Source of the DNA: an uncultured Methanobrevibacter sp.
Lineage (GTDB): Archaea; Methanobacteriota; Methanobacteria; Methanobacteriales; Methanobacteriaceae
Direction: 5' to 3'
DNA length: 23,707 nt
Assembly: GCA_902782595.1 (NCBI GenBank)
Contig: CACZNW010000028.1
Location: forward strand, 1 to 23,707
Shown here: positions 7,812-15,967 of the stretch, piece after piece
Layout: every line of letters starts with the position of its first letter
Numbering within the stretch: position 1 is the first letter of the stretch
Made by a program: the position numbers and the translations under genes
The notes under the pieces: model-generated
What the model was told of the DNA's origin: nothing
What the model saw: only the letters and a program-made list of their open reading frames with translations
The model's database searches: none

Positions 7812-8840
7812 TTATTTACCTGTTTTTTTCCTCACATAATATTCACAAATACTGGTTGGAACACAATAAAATATTAGTAGATAAATTTGATATAAAACTC
7901 CTATTCCCCATCCTTTAAGCAAATATATTGTTTTAATAAAACTAAGCACGTGTTTTTTTAAATCAGGTTCATGTCTAGCTTTAGCATAAATTATTAATGC
8001 AGGTAATGAAAAATAAAGTTTATGTCCACTTTCTTCTGCTGCAATGGTGCGAATCTGTTTGTTTTTAATTAATAATATTGATTCCAAATATCTTGATGAT
8101 AACTCTATACCAACTACTTCAGAATCAGCAGGGTTTTCTCTATAAAAGATCACATCTTTTTTTGTTTTATAAGTTGATAAATTTTCGTTTAATGCTTTTG
8201 CAATTAATGGAAAGTGGGGGTAACTACGACTAATATTATTTGACGCACTTATTAATATGTCTGCATCGATTAATGATGTTTTATAAATTGTACTAGATAT
8301 TAAAACTCCGATTTTAAAATAATGTTTTTTAATAATTAATGCTAGTTCCTGAGTAGTATTTTCCAAATATTTAGAATTCTCACCTTTTTGTCGTTTGATA
8401 TATTCTGAGATAGGTTCATCATCAAGAGTGGGGAAAAAATTAGGACTATCATCACTTGTGTATGTTCCGGAAGTACAAATTATTAAATCATATTTTTCAC
8501 TTTCAATTGATTCAATAAAATCATCACAGTTATCAAAATTTAAGTAATCATTATCTGCCAAAACCCATACATAAGGGTAAGTTGCCTGCGCATAACAATT
8601 AAAAATATTTGCATTTCCACCTATATTTTTATTATTTCGTATGATATGTAAATTTTCAAATAATCTTGAATATTTTTCACATACTTCAGGGGTTTTATCA
8701 GTTGATGCATTGTCTCTAATTGTAATTTTACAATTTTTAAATGGACTATTTAATAAATAATTTAATGTATCATCTAAGTAATTTGCACGGTTGTATGTAG
8801 GAATTTGTAATTCAATTTTATCTTCAATCATATTGCTCAT
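7812..8840 (-). CDS. Glycosyltransferase family 2
   Basis: 342 residues from an ATG at 8840. GT-A fold signatures: IPTYNRANYL at 13-22, the nucleotide-binding DNASTD at 43-48 and the metal-binding ADND (Asp96/Asp98). The enzyme should transfer a sugar from a nucleotide-activated donor to a growing glycan at the cytoplasmic face of the membrane. The C-terminal 35 residues are hydrophobic and aromatic (around YLLIFYCVP), so peripheral membrane contact is plausible. No ribosome binding site is obvious; a second in-frame ATG at 8831 is equally possible. On the minus strand a TATA-like AATTATATTATG near 8890-8901 gives it its own promoter. Its place directly upstream of the CDP-dideoxyhexose operon makes it a candidate to transfer that sugar, but this cannot be shown. 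Very AT-rich. Confidence 0.85.
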   Translation of the reverse strand: MSNMIEDKIELQIPTYNRANYLDDTLNYLLNSPFKNCKITIRDNASTDKTPEVCEKYSRLFENLHIIRNNKNIGGNANIFNCYAQATYPYVWVLADNDYLNFDNCDDFIESIESEKYDLIICTSGTYTSDDSPNFFPTLDDEPISEYIKRQKGENSKYLENTTQELALIIKKHYFKIGVLISSTIYKTSLIDADILISASNNISRSYPHFPLIAKALNENLSTYKTKKDVIFYRENPADSEVVGIELSSRYLESILLIKNKQIRTIAAEESGHKLYFSLPALIIYAKARHEPDLKKHVLSFIKTIYLLKGWGIGVLYQIYLLIFYCVPTSICEYYVRKKTGK

Positions 8841-9072
8841 CTATAATGAAATATTCATAGTTATCAATTAAAAGTTTATCTATTCGGCATAATATAATTT
8901 TTTTTCTCAATATGAAGTCCTACCAATAATCAAAAATAATCATTAATGATTTAACTATAAAATAAATGAAACTCTAAATAAAAAAATTTACTTTTGACGA
9001 CTTCCTATCGTATTTTTTTTTAAGTTTAGCGTCATTTTTTGTCAAAAAATTTCATTTGTATTTGTTTTGATT
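8841..9072. other. AT-rich intergenic gap with an imperfect inverted repeat
   Basis: No ORF or RNA gene recognised. It holds the probable promoter of the upstream-facing glycosyltransferase near 8890-8901. It also holds an imperfect dyad, AAATTTACTTTTGAC (8985-8998 region) against GTCAAAAAATTT (9041-9052 region), separated by about 42 bases. No target duplications or transposase are associated with it, so it is recorded only as structure. Confidence 0.4.
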
Positions 9073-10089
9073 TTACATAATCTTGAAAAATTTTTCAACA
9101 TCATCTTTGAATTTTTGTTTCTCTTGTTTAATAGCATTTCTATATGCATTAAACTTTTTAGTTTCAATTTCATAGTTTTCAATACACTGAGTTATTTTAT
9201 TTTGGATAACCCCTATATTTTCTTCTTCATCATCAAATTTAAATTCATCATCAATTGAAACATCTTCATGATATTTCGCTGAACCTTGTTTATTGGTTAA
9301 TATACAACATCCGCACATTGCCGCTTCTCGCGGAAGTCTGTCTTTCCCGGGATGATTTCCAAAGTCGATATAAACTTTACTTTTAAGCAATAATTCTTTT
9401 ACTTGATTAGTTGTTAAACCCTTTATTGGAACAAAATTTAAATCTGGAGAAGCTTCAATTAATTTTTCTGTAAATTCAATACCCTTTTTTGGGTTATATA
9501 CAATAATATCTTCTTTTTCTTCAAATGCATAGTCAATTATTAAATATTCATCACTAACATAATCTGATAAATAATAGAAGTTTGAAATCCCATTTGATTT
9601 TAGATAATCAATTGAGTAATAACTTTGGCAAAAATGACAATCAAATGTCTTAATATAATCAAAATTCAATGTAACTTCTCCTCTAAGGAGTAATATTAAA
9701 ACAATATATATCCGATAATTTTTTATAACATTTTTAAAAGTGTGTGTTTTTTTAAAATTGTCCACACTAAGCCACCATAATATTTTTTTGGCATTTTTTA
9801 TTTTTTTGGTCAGTCTTATAGCAGAAGTAACTTCCGGAGTAATAATTATGTTATTTTCACTATCATTTATTTCATCTAGCAATCTGTACTCTGTTATGTA
9901 TTTTTTAAAGTCATTGGGTGTGTACTCTTTATTGTTTCTTTTAGTTTTAAAATAAGTTATATAAGCTTTAATTCCATTATCATTTAACTCTTTAACTAAT
10001 TGGTGTAATAATTCAGGACCTCCTGTTTTTTTATATGCTGGACATAATACATATATTTCTGTATCTCCTTTAATAATCATTTTATCCAT
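9073..10089 (-). CDS. GT-B glycosyltransferase-like protein (GT1/GT4 type)
   Basis: 338 residues from an ATG at 10089 preceded by AGGGAGAAT; an internal ATG at 10080 is a weaker alternative. The N-terminal Rossmann half begins EIYVLCPAYKKTGGPELLHQ (11-30), the pattern of retaining GT-B enzymes with a glycine loop. The C-terminal half carries YNPKKG near 198 and the donor-site block DFGNHPGKDRLPREAAMCG (242-260), whose glutamate in PREAA is the likely nucleotide-sugar ligand. A hydrophobic stretch near 127-136 may contact the membrane. Probably adds a sugar during surface glycan assembly. The donor is not predictable. The gene has its own AT-rich upstream region with TATA-like sites and is among the most AT-biased in the window. 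Confidence 0.72.
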   Translation of the reverse strand: MDKMIIKGDTEIYVLCPAYKKTGGPELLHQLVKELNDNGIKAYITYFKTKRNNKEYTPNDFKKYITEYRLLDEINDSENNIIITPEVTSAIRLTKKIKNAKKILWWLSVDNFKKTHTFKNVIKNYRIYIVLILLLRGEVTLNFDYIKTFDCHFCQSYYSIDYLKSNGISNFYYLSDYVSDEYLIIDYAFEEKEDIIVYNPKKGIEFTEKLIEASPDLNFVPIKGLTTNQVKELLLKSKVYIDFGNHPGKDRLPREAAMCGCCILTNKQGSAKYHEDVSIDDEFKFDDEEENIGVIQNKITQCIENYEIETKKFNAYRNAIKQEKQKFKDDVEKFFKIM

Positions 10090-10453
10090 TTTATTCTCCC
10101 TTTAATTCAATGGTTTATATAAGTTCAATAGTTATATTTTTTAAAATTTCATATATGAATATAACTAATTATTTTTTTAATATTATATATTACTTTTATA
10201 TCTGAATAGTTGTATGAAATATGTTATACTAGATGTTTTTTGGTAAAATAAAAGAATTCATTGAACACATGCTGAGCACTAACACATTAAATAGATGTTT
10301 TGGTTAATGTATTTTCAAAAACATAAAAATAATAATCCTATAAGCTAATATTTTTATATTAATGTGGAATAAATTTTTTTTAATCATCATGGCAGGGATA
10401 AACTTTTATATAGTAATTGGAAGTATATTATAAATTAATTAATTTCTTTAAAG
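10090..10453. promoter_or_regulatory. Divergent promoter region between two glycosyltransferase genes
   Basis: A 364-base, very AT-rich region without a credible gene. Leftward: AAAAAATATAAC near 10135-10146 is a TATA candidate giving a short leader with the AGGGAGAAT site. Rightward: TTTTATATAG at 10404-10413 would start transcription near 10433, about 20 bases before the next ATG. A small perfect dyad ACATTAA/TTAATGT (10284-10290 and 10304-10310) and a repeated TAGATGTTTT (about 10230 and 10291) lie between; their significance is unknown. Confidence 0.45.
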
Positions 10454-11482
10454 ATGACCATGTATAAAATATCAGTTATAATTCCGGTTTACAATGCTGA
10501 GGAATATTTAAAAAACACGGTTGAGTCAGTTATTAATCAATCAATGGGTTTTGAAAATATTGAATTGATTTTAGTTGATGACTGTTCTACTGACTCTTCA
10601 AGAGACATTATTTCTAATTATGCAAATAAATTTAACAATGTTGTCCCAATTTTTGCTAAAACTAATCATGGTATGGCCAGTTATGGAAGAAATGTTGGAA
10701 TTGAAAAAGCGAATTCAGATTATGTTATGTTTTTGGACAACGATGATCTTTTAGATTTGGAAATCTGTGAAAAATTATATGATTTAATTATAACGGAAGA
10801 TGCAGATTTAAGTTGTTGTAACAGGGTTATAGATGATGGTAAAAGCGAAGTATCTTACTCTTTTAATAAAAATTTAACTGAAGGTAAAAATTATCTTATC
10901 TTGGAAAATGATGATGTAATTACTTTTAATAATATTCTAGTCCATGGAAAGCTTTTCAAAAGAAGTATTTTAATTGAAGATAACTTAAGATTTCATGAAG
11001 ACAAAACTTCTGAAGATTTCATATTCTGTACGGAGTGTTTTTTACACTTTAAAAAAATTGTTTATCTTGACAAGTACTGTGGCTACAGGTGGATGATTGT
11101 TGACAGCTCAATTTCACATACTAACGATAAATATCTGGTTGGAAATATTAATGCAAGTAGATATCTTTTAAGTGTATTAAAAAAAGAAAATAAAGTACAA
11201 TTTGCTCCTAAAATCTTTAAATTCACACTTAGTGTGATTTTCAGATATTGTTTTACTTTAGATGATAACAAGACCATTAAAAAAGTTTTGAAAAAATTGT
11301 ATGATTTTGAAGAAGAACTCAATTTCTCCATTGAGAAGGATTTGCTGTATATAAATATTATTAATTTCTTTGTAATTCGTAAACAGTTCACGATTGCAAC
11401 CTTATTAATTAAAATAATGGGAAAAATGACTCGCAATGATTTCATAAAAAAGATTTATAGAAAAATTGGTGCATCTTCATAG
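10454..11482 (+). CDS. Glycosyltransferase family 2
   Basis: 342 residues. The GT-A N-terminus is textbook: KISVIIPVYNAEEYL at 5-19, VDDCSTDSS at 41-49 (nucleotide binding) and FLDNDDLLD at 93-101 containing the metal-binding DND (Asp95/Asp97). The segment HEDKTSEDF further on fits the catalytic-base region of family 2 enzymes. Two ATGs lie close together (10454 and 10460); the second gives the more usual MYKISVIIPVYN start, and no strong ribosome site separates them. The C-terminus is helical and basic, ending KKIYRKIGASS. It is the only plus-strand gene in the middle block and ends tail to tail with the next gene. It resembles capsule and teichoic-acid type transferases, so it may build the glycan that the TagB/TagF-like neighbour decorates. 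Confidence 0.87.
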   Translation: MTMYKISVIIPVYNAEEYLKNTVESVINQSMGFENIELILVDDCSTDSSRDIISNYANKFNNVVPIFAKTNHGMASYGRNVGIEKANSDYVMFLDNDDLLDLEICEKLYDLIITEDADLSCCNRVIDDGKSEVSYSFNKNLTEGKNYLILENDDVITFNNILVHGKLFKRSILIEDNLRFHEDKTSEDFIFCTECFLHFKKIVYLDKYCGYRWMIVDSSISHTNDKYLVGNINASRYLLSVLKKENKVQFAPKIFKFTLSVIFRYCFTLDDNKTIKKVLKKLYDFEEELNFSIEKDLLYINIINFFVIRKQFTIATLLIKIMGKMTRNDFIKKIYRKIGASS

Positions 11483-12577
11483 TTATTCGTTATAATACTC
11501 CTCTATCAATTTTGCAACCCTTTCAGTTGAATGTCCGTCACATGCTCCCATATACCATTCTCTGTATTTTGAATAGTCCACATCATAATCAATTGTCCTT
11601 AAAATCTCAATTAAATCATCACAGGTTTCACAGTATTCTCCAGGAACTTCATCCGGGAATTTAATGTATAATCCATGCTTTGATAAATACTCATCAGCAT
11701 CAGGACAGTAGAAAATAATTGGTCTGTTTAACATCAGATAATCGAAGTATGATGAAGAAAAGTCAGTAATCAACAAATCGGCACCCGCAAGCAGTATATA
11801 ATGGTCAACATCTGTCACTTCAATGATTCTGTCATAACCTTTCGGAACAAAATCTATATTCTGGAATATTAATAAAGGATGTTTTTTGACAATAAATACG
11901 GAATCCGATTCCTCTAAAAAATCATTTAATTTCTCCCAATTTATTTCGTAGTCATAATCAAGAACGTCAATTCCTTCGTAACGCCTGTAAGTTGGAAGAT
12001 ATACTATTTTGTTTTTGTTTTTCAGTTCGGGAAATAATCCGTAAAATTCATTCTCCAGTTCCTCTTCATTATTTATAAGCAGATCTGTCAATGGGTATCC
12101 TAAGGGTTTTATAACTTCTCTTTTCAAACCAAAACCGCTTGTAAAACAGTAATACACATCTTCGGCGGTTGAAATAAAGGCATCATACTGGTCATGACTG
12201 TAACGTTCCCGACTTAATGCATTCGGAAGGTCAAGTCCAATCCGTTTGAATGCACCCGGTCCATGCCAGATCTGAACCAGTCTCTGGTTTTTTTTAAGAG
12301 GAATATATGCGAAATGCCTATAATGATCATCGATTGCGATAACTTTTGATGTCATGATATAGAATGAAACATAAATCATATCAAAGATACTAAAGGGCAA
12401 AAGTTTAATAATCAGTTTTTTTTCACAGTTAAGTGCATCATAGACAAGCTGGGTGTTTTTCATCAGTTTTTCATTACGGGGACTTCCTAAAAATAATGCT
12501 CTTTTTTTCACTGGTAGAAATAGGGTAACTATTTTAAATACCAGATTAATAATTTTAATTGATAGAGGCTTTGACAT
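11483..12577 (-). CDS. CDP-glycerol/polyol-phosphate transferase (TagB/TagF-like)
   Basis: 364 residues from an ATG at 12577 with AAAGGAAAAT upstream. Members transfer glycerol-, ribitol- or other alditol-phosphate units from a CDP-alditol. Family motifs are in order: QIWHGPGAFKRIG at 102-114 (conserved His105), LGYPLTD at 159-165, YLPTYRR at 193-199, the KKHP histidine at 233, and the CDP-binding TDFSSSYFDYL at 271-281 with the following NRPIIFYCPD. The N-terminal 25 residues form a hydrophobic/basic helix suited to membrane attachment. The protein is compact, nearer TagB than the long polymerase TagF, so one or a few units may be added. It is divergently arranged with the TarI-like cytidylyltransferase, which could make its CDP-alditol donor. 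Family call is strong; the substrate is inferred. Confidence 0.88.
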   Translation of the reverse strand: MSKPLSIKIINLVFKIVTLFLPVKKRALFLGSPRNEKLMKNTQLVYDALNCEKKLIIKLLPFSIFDMIYVSFYIMTSKVIAIDDHYRHFAYIPLKKNQRLVQIWHGPGAFKRIGLDLPNALSRERYSHDQYDAFISTAEDVYYCFTSGFGLKREVIKPLGYPLTDLLINNEEELENEFYGLFPELKNKNKIVYLPTYRRYEGIDVLDYDYEINWEKLNDFLEESDSVFIVKKHPLLIFQNIDFVPKGYDRIIEVTDVDHYILLAGADLLITDFSSSYFDYLMLNRPIIFYCPDADEYLSKHGLYIKFPDEVPGEYCETCDDLIEILRTIDYDVDYSKYREWYMGACDGHSTERVAKLIEEYYNE

Positions 12578-12705
12578 ATTATTTTCCTTTATAATTTATT
12601 TTATATAATAATTTATGAAAAGATTTATTTAATAATAAAATATTATATTTTATATAATCAATTTTTGTTTTAGAAAAATTTATTTATGTTTTATCGGTGA
12701 TTATA
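12578..12705. promoter_or_regulatory. Shared divergent promoter region of the CDP-alditol cassette
   Basis: 128 bases of almost pure A/T between the TagB/TagF-like gene and the TarI-like gene. TATA-like runs occur on both strands (TTATATAAAAT reading left near 12600-12610, AATTTATTTATG reading right near 12677-12688). A common control region for transferase and precursor synthesis is suggested by position only. Confidence 0.4.
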
Positions 12706-13407
12706 TTGAATTATTTATTATTGATGATGGGTGGAAGCGGAACAAGATTAGGTGCTGACAGGCCTAAACAATATATTGAAATTGATGGAATTCCAATTTT
12801 CTTTTATATACTGCGTTCATATACTCAGCTGGACTGTATTGATGAAATAATAATTGTATCAAATGAAATGTGGATAGATTATGTTCAGCAATGGGTTGAC
12901 AGATTACAGACTGATAAGGAAATATCTATTATAGCCGGTGGAAAAACTCGTTCACATTCCGTTTACAACGGTTTAAAGTCCATTTCTAACAGGGCCAATG
13001 ATGAAGATATTGTAATGTTTCATGATGCGACACATCCCTATGTTGATGAACCGGGCACAATTGCCGTAATAGAATCTATTGAAGAATACGGCGGTGCAAC
13101 TTTGGGTGCATTCCAATATGATACCGTGTATAAAATGGATGATGAAGGATTCATAACTGATGTGATTCCAAGGCAGGAACTGGTTGCCGGAGCATCACCT
13201 GAAGGATTCAAGTTCGGCAAAATATTTCCAATCTATGACCAGTCAACTGATGAGGAACTTGAAAGCATGACATCCGGTGGGGCTTTAGCTTTAGAGTATG
13301 GTATAAAAATGAAAACCATTGAAGCCAATGTTATAAATTTAAAAATAACATATCCTCAAGATTTAGAAATATTTAAAAAGACTATTCACAGCTACTTTTT
13401 TGAATAG
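12706..13407 (+). CDS. IspD/TarI/Abp1-family cytidylyltransferase
   Basis: Couples CTP to an alditol- or ketose-phosphate (or methylerythritol phosphate in true IspD). The glycine-rich CTP loop GGSGTRLG (9-16) and the following RPKQYIEIDG with Lys21 are clear, as are GGKTRSHSV, the HDATHPYV acidic loop and the ITYPQDL C-terminus. Start choice: a GTG at 12697 is in frame, but GGTGA at 12696-12700 works as the Shine-Dalgarno for the TTG at 12706, which places the protein start directly before the first beta strand (233 residues). Isoprenoid synthesis in archaea uses mevalonate, so IspD is unlikely. The nearby TagB/TagF-like transferase and SDR favour ribitol/arabinitol-type chemistry as in TarI or pneumococcal Abp1. 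The next gene starts 8 bases later. Confidence 0.87.
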   Translation: MNYLLLMMGGSGTRLGADRPKQYIEIDGIPIFFYILRSYTQLDCIDEIIIVSNEMWIDYVQQWVDRLQTDKEISIIAGGKTRSHSVYNGLKSISNRANDEDIVMFHDATHPYVDEPGTIAVIESIEEYGGATLGAFQYDTVYKMDDEGFITDVIPRQELVAGASPEGFKFGKIFPIYDQSTDEELESMTSGGALALEYGIKMKTIEANVINLKITYPQDLEIFKKTIHSYFFE

Positions 13408-13415
13408 GTTATAAT

Positions 13416-14723
13416 ATGATGCATCCTATAACTGAAATAATAAAAAAAAGACAACTGGATGTGCCTTTAGGCATGGCATCTTTTTGCACTGCTAATGATA
13501 TAGTTATTGAAGCGATTTTGGAAAATGCAAACCGCTTCGGAGATCATGTTTTAATAGAATCTACAGCAAATCAGGTTAATCAGTTTGGCGGATATGCAAA
13601 TATGACACCATTTGAATTCAGTGAATATATTTATGAAATTGCAGAAAAAGTCAATTTTCCCAAAGAAAAAATTATTTTGGGCGGAGACCATTTGGGACCC
13701 CTTGCCTGGGCGGATAAACCGGAAAAAGAAGCAATGGAAAATGCATGTGAATTGGTTAAACAGGCAGTACTTGCAGGTTATACTAAAATTCATCTTGACA
13801 CTAGTATGATGCTGGCCGATGATCCTGCAGATGTGAGATTGTCAGATGAAACAATTGCAAAAAGAGGAGCAATGCTTTATAAATCCTGTGAAGATGCATT
13901 TAAAAAGAGATGTGAAAAATATCCTGATTCAATGCATCCTGTTTATATTATAGGAAGTGAAGTGCCTGTTCCGGGAGGCATTCAAAATGAAGAGGATGCT
14001 CTTCAGGTAACCGACATCAATGATTTCGAAAATACTATAAACATATATAAGACAGTATTTGAAGAGTTTGGCTTTGATGATGCTTTTGATAATATTGTAG
14101 CTATTGTCGTGCAGCCAGGAGTTGAATTTGGAAATGATGAAATTCACATTTATGATAGAAATGCTGCCCGCACATTATCTGAAAAACTAAAAGAATATCC
14201 AAACATTGTATTCGAAGGACATTCCACTGATTATCAGTCCAAATCTAAATTGAAGGAAATGGTTGAAGATGGTGTGGCAATACTGAAAGTAGGTCCGGCA
14301 CTTACCTTTGCCTTAAGAGAAGGCTTATTTTCTTTAGCCTTAATGGAAAAGGAATTGAATTTAAAGGATAAATCTCATTTTATTGATGTTTTAGATAATG
14401 TAATGCTGGATAATCCTGACGATTGGCAGAAATACTATTTTGGAAGTGATTTGGAAATTAAACTTGCAAGAAAATACAGTTTTTCAGATAGATGCCGTTA
14501 TTATATGGCCAATGAAGAAGTTATGCAATCTATCGATAAATTAATTAAGAATATTGATTCATGTGATGTTCCATTGGGCATGATTAAACAATTCTTCCCA
14601 AATGCTTTTGAGAAAATAAGGGATGGGAAAATTTCAAAAGATGCAAAAAGCCTTGTAAAATCCAACATTGAAGATGTTGTTGAAGATTATAATTTTGCCG
14701 TAAAATATAATTATAAATTATAG
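13416..14723 (+). CDS. GatZ/KbaZ-family protein (tagatose-bisphosphate aldolase subunit-like)
   Basis: 435 residues, the normal family length, with AGGTTATAAT before the ATG pair at 13416/13419. TIM-barrel motifs of the family: PLGMASFCTAND at 17-28, LIESTANQVNQFGGY at 46-60, the metal-site strand LGGDHLGPLAW at 88-98, HLDTSM, and near the C-terminus ILKVGPALTFALREGLFSLA. GatZ and KbaZ were named as non-catalytic partners of GatY/KbaY aldolase, but no GatY/KbaY gene is nearby, so the protein must act alone or otherwise. Stand-alone family members have been used as fructose-6-phosphate/tagatose-6-phosphate 4-epimerases. Here that activity would provide a ketose phosphate for the cytidylyltransferase upstream. 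Family membership is sure; this role is inference from gene order. Confidence 0.87.
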   Translation: MMHPITEIIKKRQLDVPLGMASFCTANDIVIEAILENANRFGDHVLIESTANQVNQFGGYANMTPFEFSEYIYEIAEKVNFPKEKIILGGDHLGPLAWADKPEKEAMENACELVKQAVLAGYTKIHLDTSMMLADDPADVRLSDETIAKRGAMLYKSCEDAFKKRCEKYPDSMHPVYIIGSEVPVPGGIQNEEDALQVTDINDFENTINIYKTVFEEFGFDDAFDNIVAIVVQPGVEFGNDEIHIYDRNAARTLSEKLKEYPNIVFEGHSTDYQSKSKLKEMVEDGVAILKVGPALTFALREGLFSLALMEKELNLKDKSHFIDVLDNVMLDNPDDWQKYYFGSDLEIKLARKYSFSDRCRYYMANEEVMQSIDKLIKNIDSCDVPLGMIKQFFPNAFEKIRDGKISKDAKSLVKSNIEDVVEDYNFAVKYNYKL

Positions 14724-14738
14724 TTTAAATGTGGTAAT

Positions 14739-15794
14739 ATGATTGTTAATGAAATAATTGACGGTGATGCGGAACAGATTATTCAAGAAAATTCACAATT
14801 AAAAGAACTGTTTAATACTACTGTAATGATTACTGGCGCATCAGGGATGGTTGGAAGTTATTTTCTATACACTTTGGTTAAATTAAATGAGGATTATTCT
14901 GCAAATATTAAAATACTTCCGCTGATTCGTAATTTAAACAGATTAAAACAAGAAATCATCGATAAAGATTATGTCTGTCCTATAGTTCAGGATGTGATTG
15001 ATGAAATAAAATATGATGGTGATGTTGATTATGTTATTCATGCTGCAGGTCCGGCCAGTCCTAAAATAATGAGGGAAAAACCTGTTGAAACTAATTTTGC
15101 AAATACCCTGGGGGCGGCCAATACATTAATGTTTTCAAAAAACCATAATGTGAGGGGATACTTATTTATTTCATCAAGAGAAATTTATGGCGATCCCAAT
15201 GAAAACCAAAAATATTTTACAGAATACGGCAGATTAGGATTTATTGATCCTTTGATTCCTAGAAATGGTTATGCTGAAGGCAAAAAAGCGGCTGAAAATA
15301 TGTGCTCAGGATTTAAGAGTGAATACGGATTAAATACTAAAATTGTAAGGTTGGCTCACACATATGGTCCAGGAATGAGTGTTGATGATGGCAGAGTTCA
15401 GGCGGATTTTTTAAAAAACATTTTAAACAATGAAGATATTACTTTAAAAAGTGACGGATCTTCTGTAAGAACTTATACGTATATTAGTGATGCTGTAAGT
15501 GCAATGTTTAAGGTGTTATTGCAAAGTGAAGATATTGTTTATAATATTGCAGACGAGCGAAATGAAGTTTCCATTAAACAGTTAGCTGAAATAATGGTTG
15601 ATATTTATCCTGAAAAAAAATTAAAATTAGTTTTTGACATTGAAGATGATAAAAATAAGGGTTATGCACCATTTAAATTTGGAATTTTATCAACAGAAAA
15701 AATAAAAAAGGAATTAAACTGGTCTGCAAAATATTCTGTTAAAAATGGATTTAAAAGAACTTTAGAATATCTGATGCTGGAAGAGGAAAACTGA
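14739..15794 (+). CDS. Extended SDR NAD-dependent epimerase/dehydratase (Abp2-like reductase candidate)
   Basis: 351 residues from an ATG at 14739 with GTGGTAAT upstream, 15 bases after the GatZ-like gene. A helical N-terminal extension of about 27 residues precedes the Rossmann motif TGASGMVG at 32-39. HAAGPASPKIM at 101-111 resembles the UDP-glucuronate decarboxylase branch. The catalytic Ser145/146 (FISSREIYGD) and Tyr178-x3-Lys182 (YAEGKK) are intact, and RTYTYISDA follows at the sugar-binding end. In pneumococcal arabinitol loci a related SDR (Abp2) reduces CDP-xylulose made by the TarI-like Abp1. The same pairing here suggests reduction of a CDP-ketose to a CDP-alditol. Alternatives are epimerisation or decarboxylation of another sugar nucleotide. 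Last gene of the cassette and the last strongly AT-biased gene before the core block. Confidence 0.85.
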   Translation: MIVNEIIDGDAEQIIQENSQLKELFNTTVMITGASGMVGSYFLYTLVKLNEDYSANIKILPLIRNLNRLKQEIIDKDYVCPIVQDVIDEIKYDGDVDYVIHAAGPASPKIMREKPVETNFANTLGAANTLMFSKNHNVRGYLFISSREIYGDPNENQKYFTEYGRLGFIDPLIPRNGYAEGKKAAENMCSGFKSEYGLNTKIVRLAHTYGPGMSVDDGRVQADFLKNILNNEDITLKSDGSSVRTYTYISDAVSAMFKVLLQSEDIVYNIADERNEVSIKQLAEIMVDIYPEKKLKLVFDIEDDKNKGYAPFKFGILSTEKIKKELNWSAKYSVKNGFKRTLEYLMLEEEN

Positions 15795-15903
15795 ACATAG
15801 TTTTATTGCCTAAGGATTTTTATAAGTTATATATTGGTAAATTACATATTTTAAAGCAAATTAAAAAGGTCTTTTGTGTGTAAATAGTTGAGATTTAACA
15901 GTA

Positions 15904-15917
15904 ATATTTTTATATTA
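15904..15917 (+). promoter_or_regulatory. Probable topA promoter (TATA box)
   Basis: The 173-base gap before topA contains ATATTTTTATATTA at 15904-15917. Transcription would begin about 25 bases on, near 15940, leaving a leader with the ribosome site AGGTAAGA. A second TATA-like element (TTATATATTG) lies near 15828-15837. Inference from sequence only. Confidence 0.4.
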
Positions 15918-15967
15918 AAAATTTCATTAACTAATATTTAACAAAAATTGAGATAGGTAAGAGTATA

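Noticed and set aside
8985..9053. Inverted repeat as a miniature transposable element
   Set aside because: Arms are short and imperfect, with no target duplication, second copy or transposase in the window.
10284..10310. ACATTAA/TTAATGT hairpin as terminator or riboswitch
   Set aside because: Only 7 bp, A/T-rich with a 13-base loop, expected by chance in such AT-rich spacer.
12706..13407. IspD of the MEP isoprenoid pathway
   Set aside because: Archaea make isoprenoids from mevalonate, and the neighbours are polyol-phosphate and sugar-nucleotide genes.
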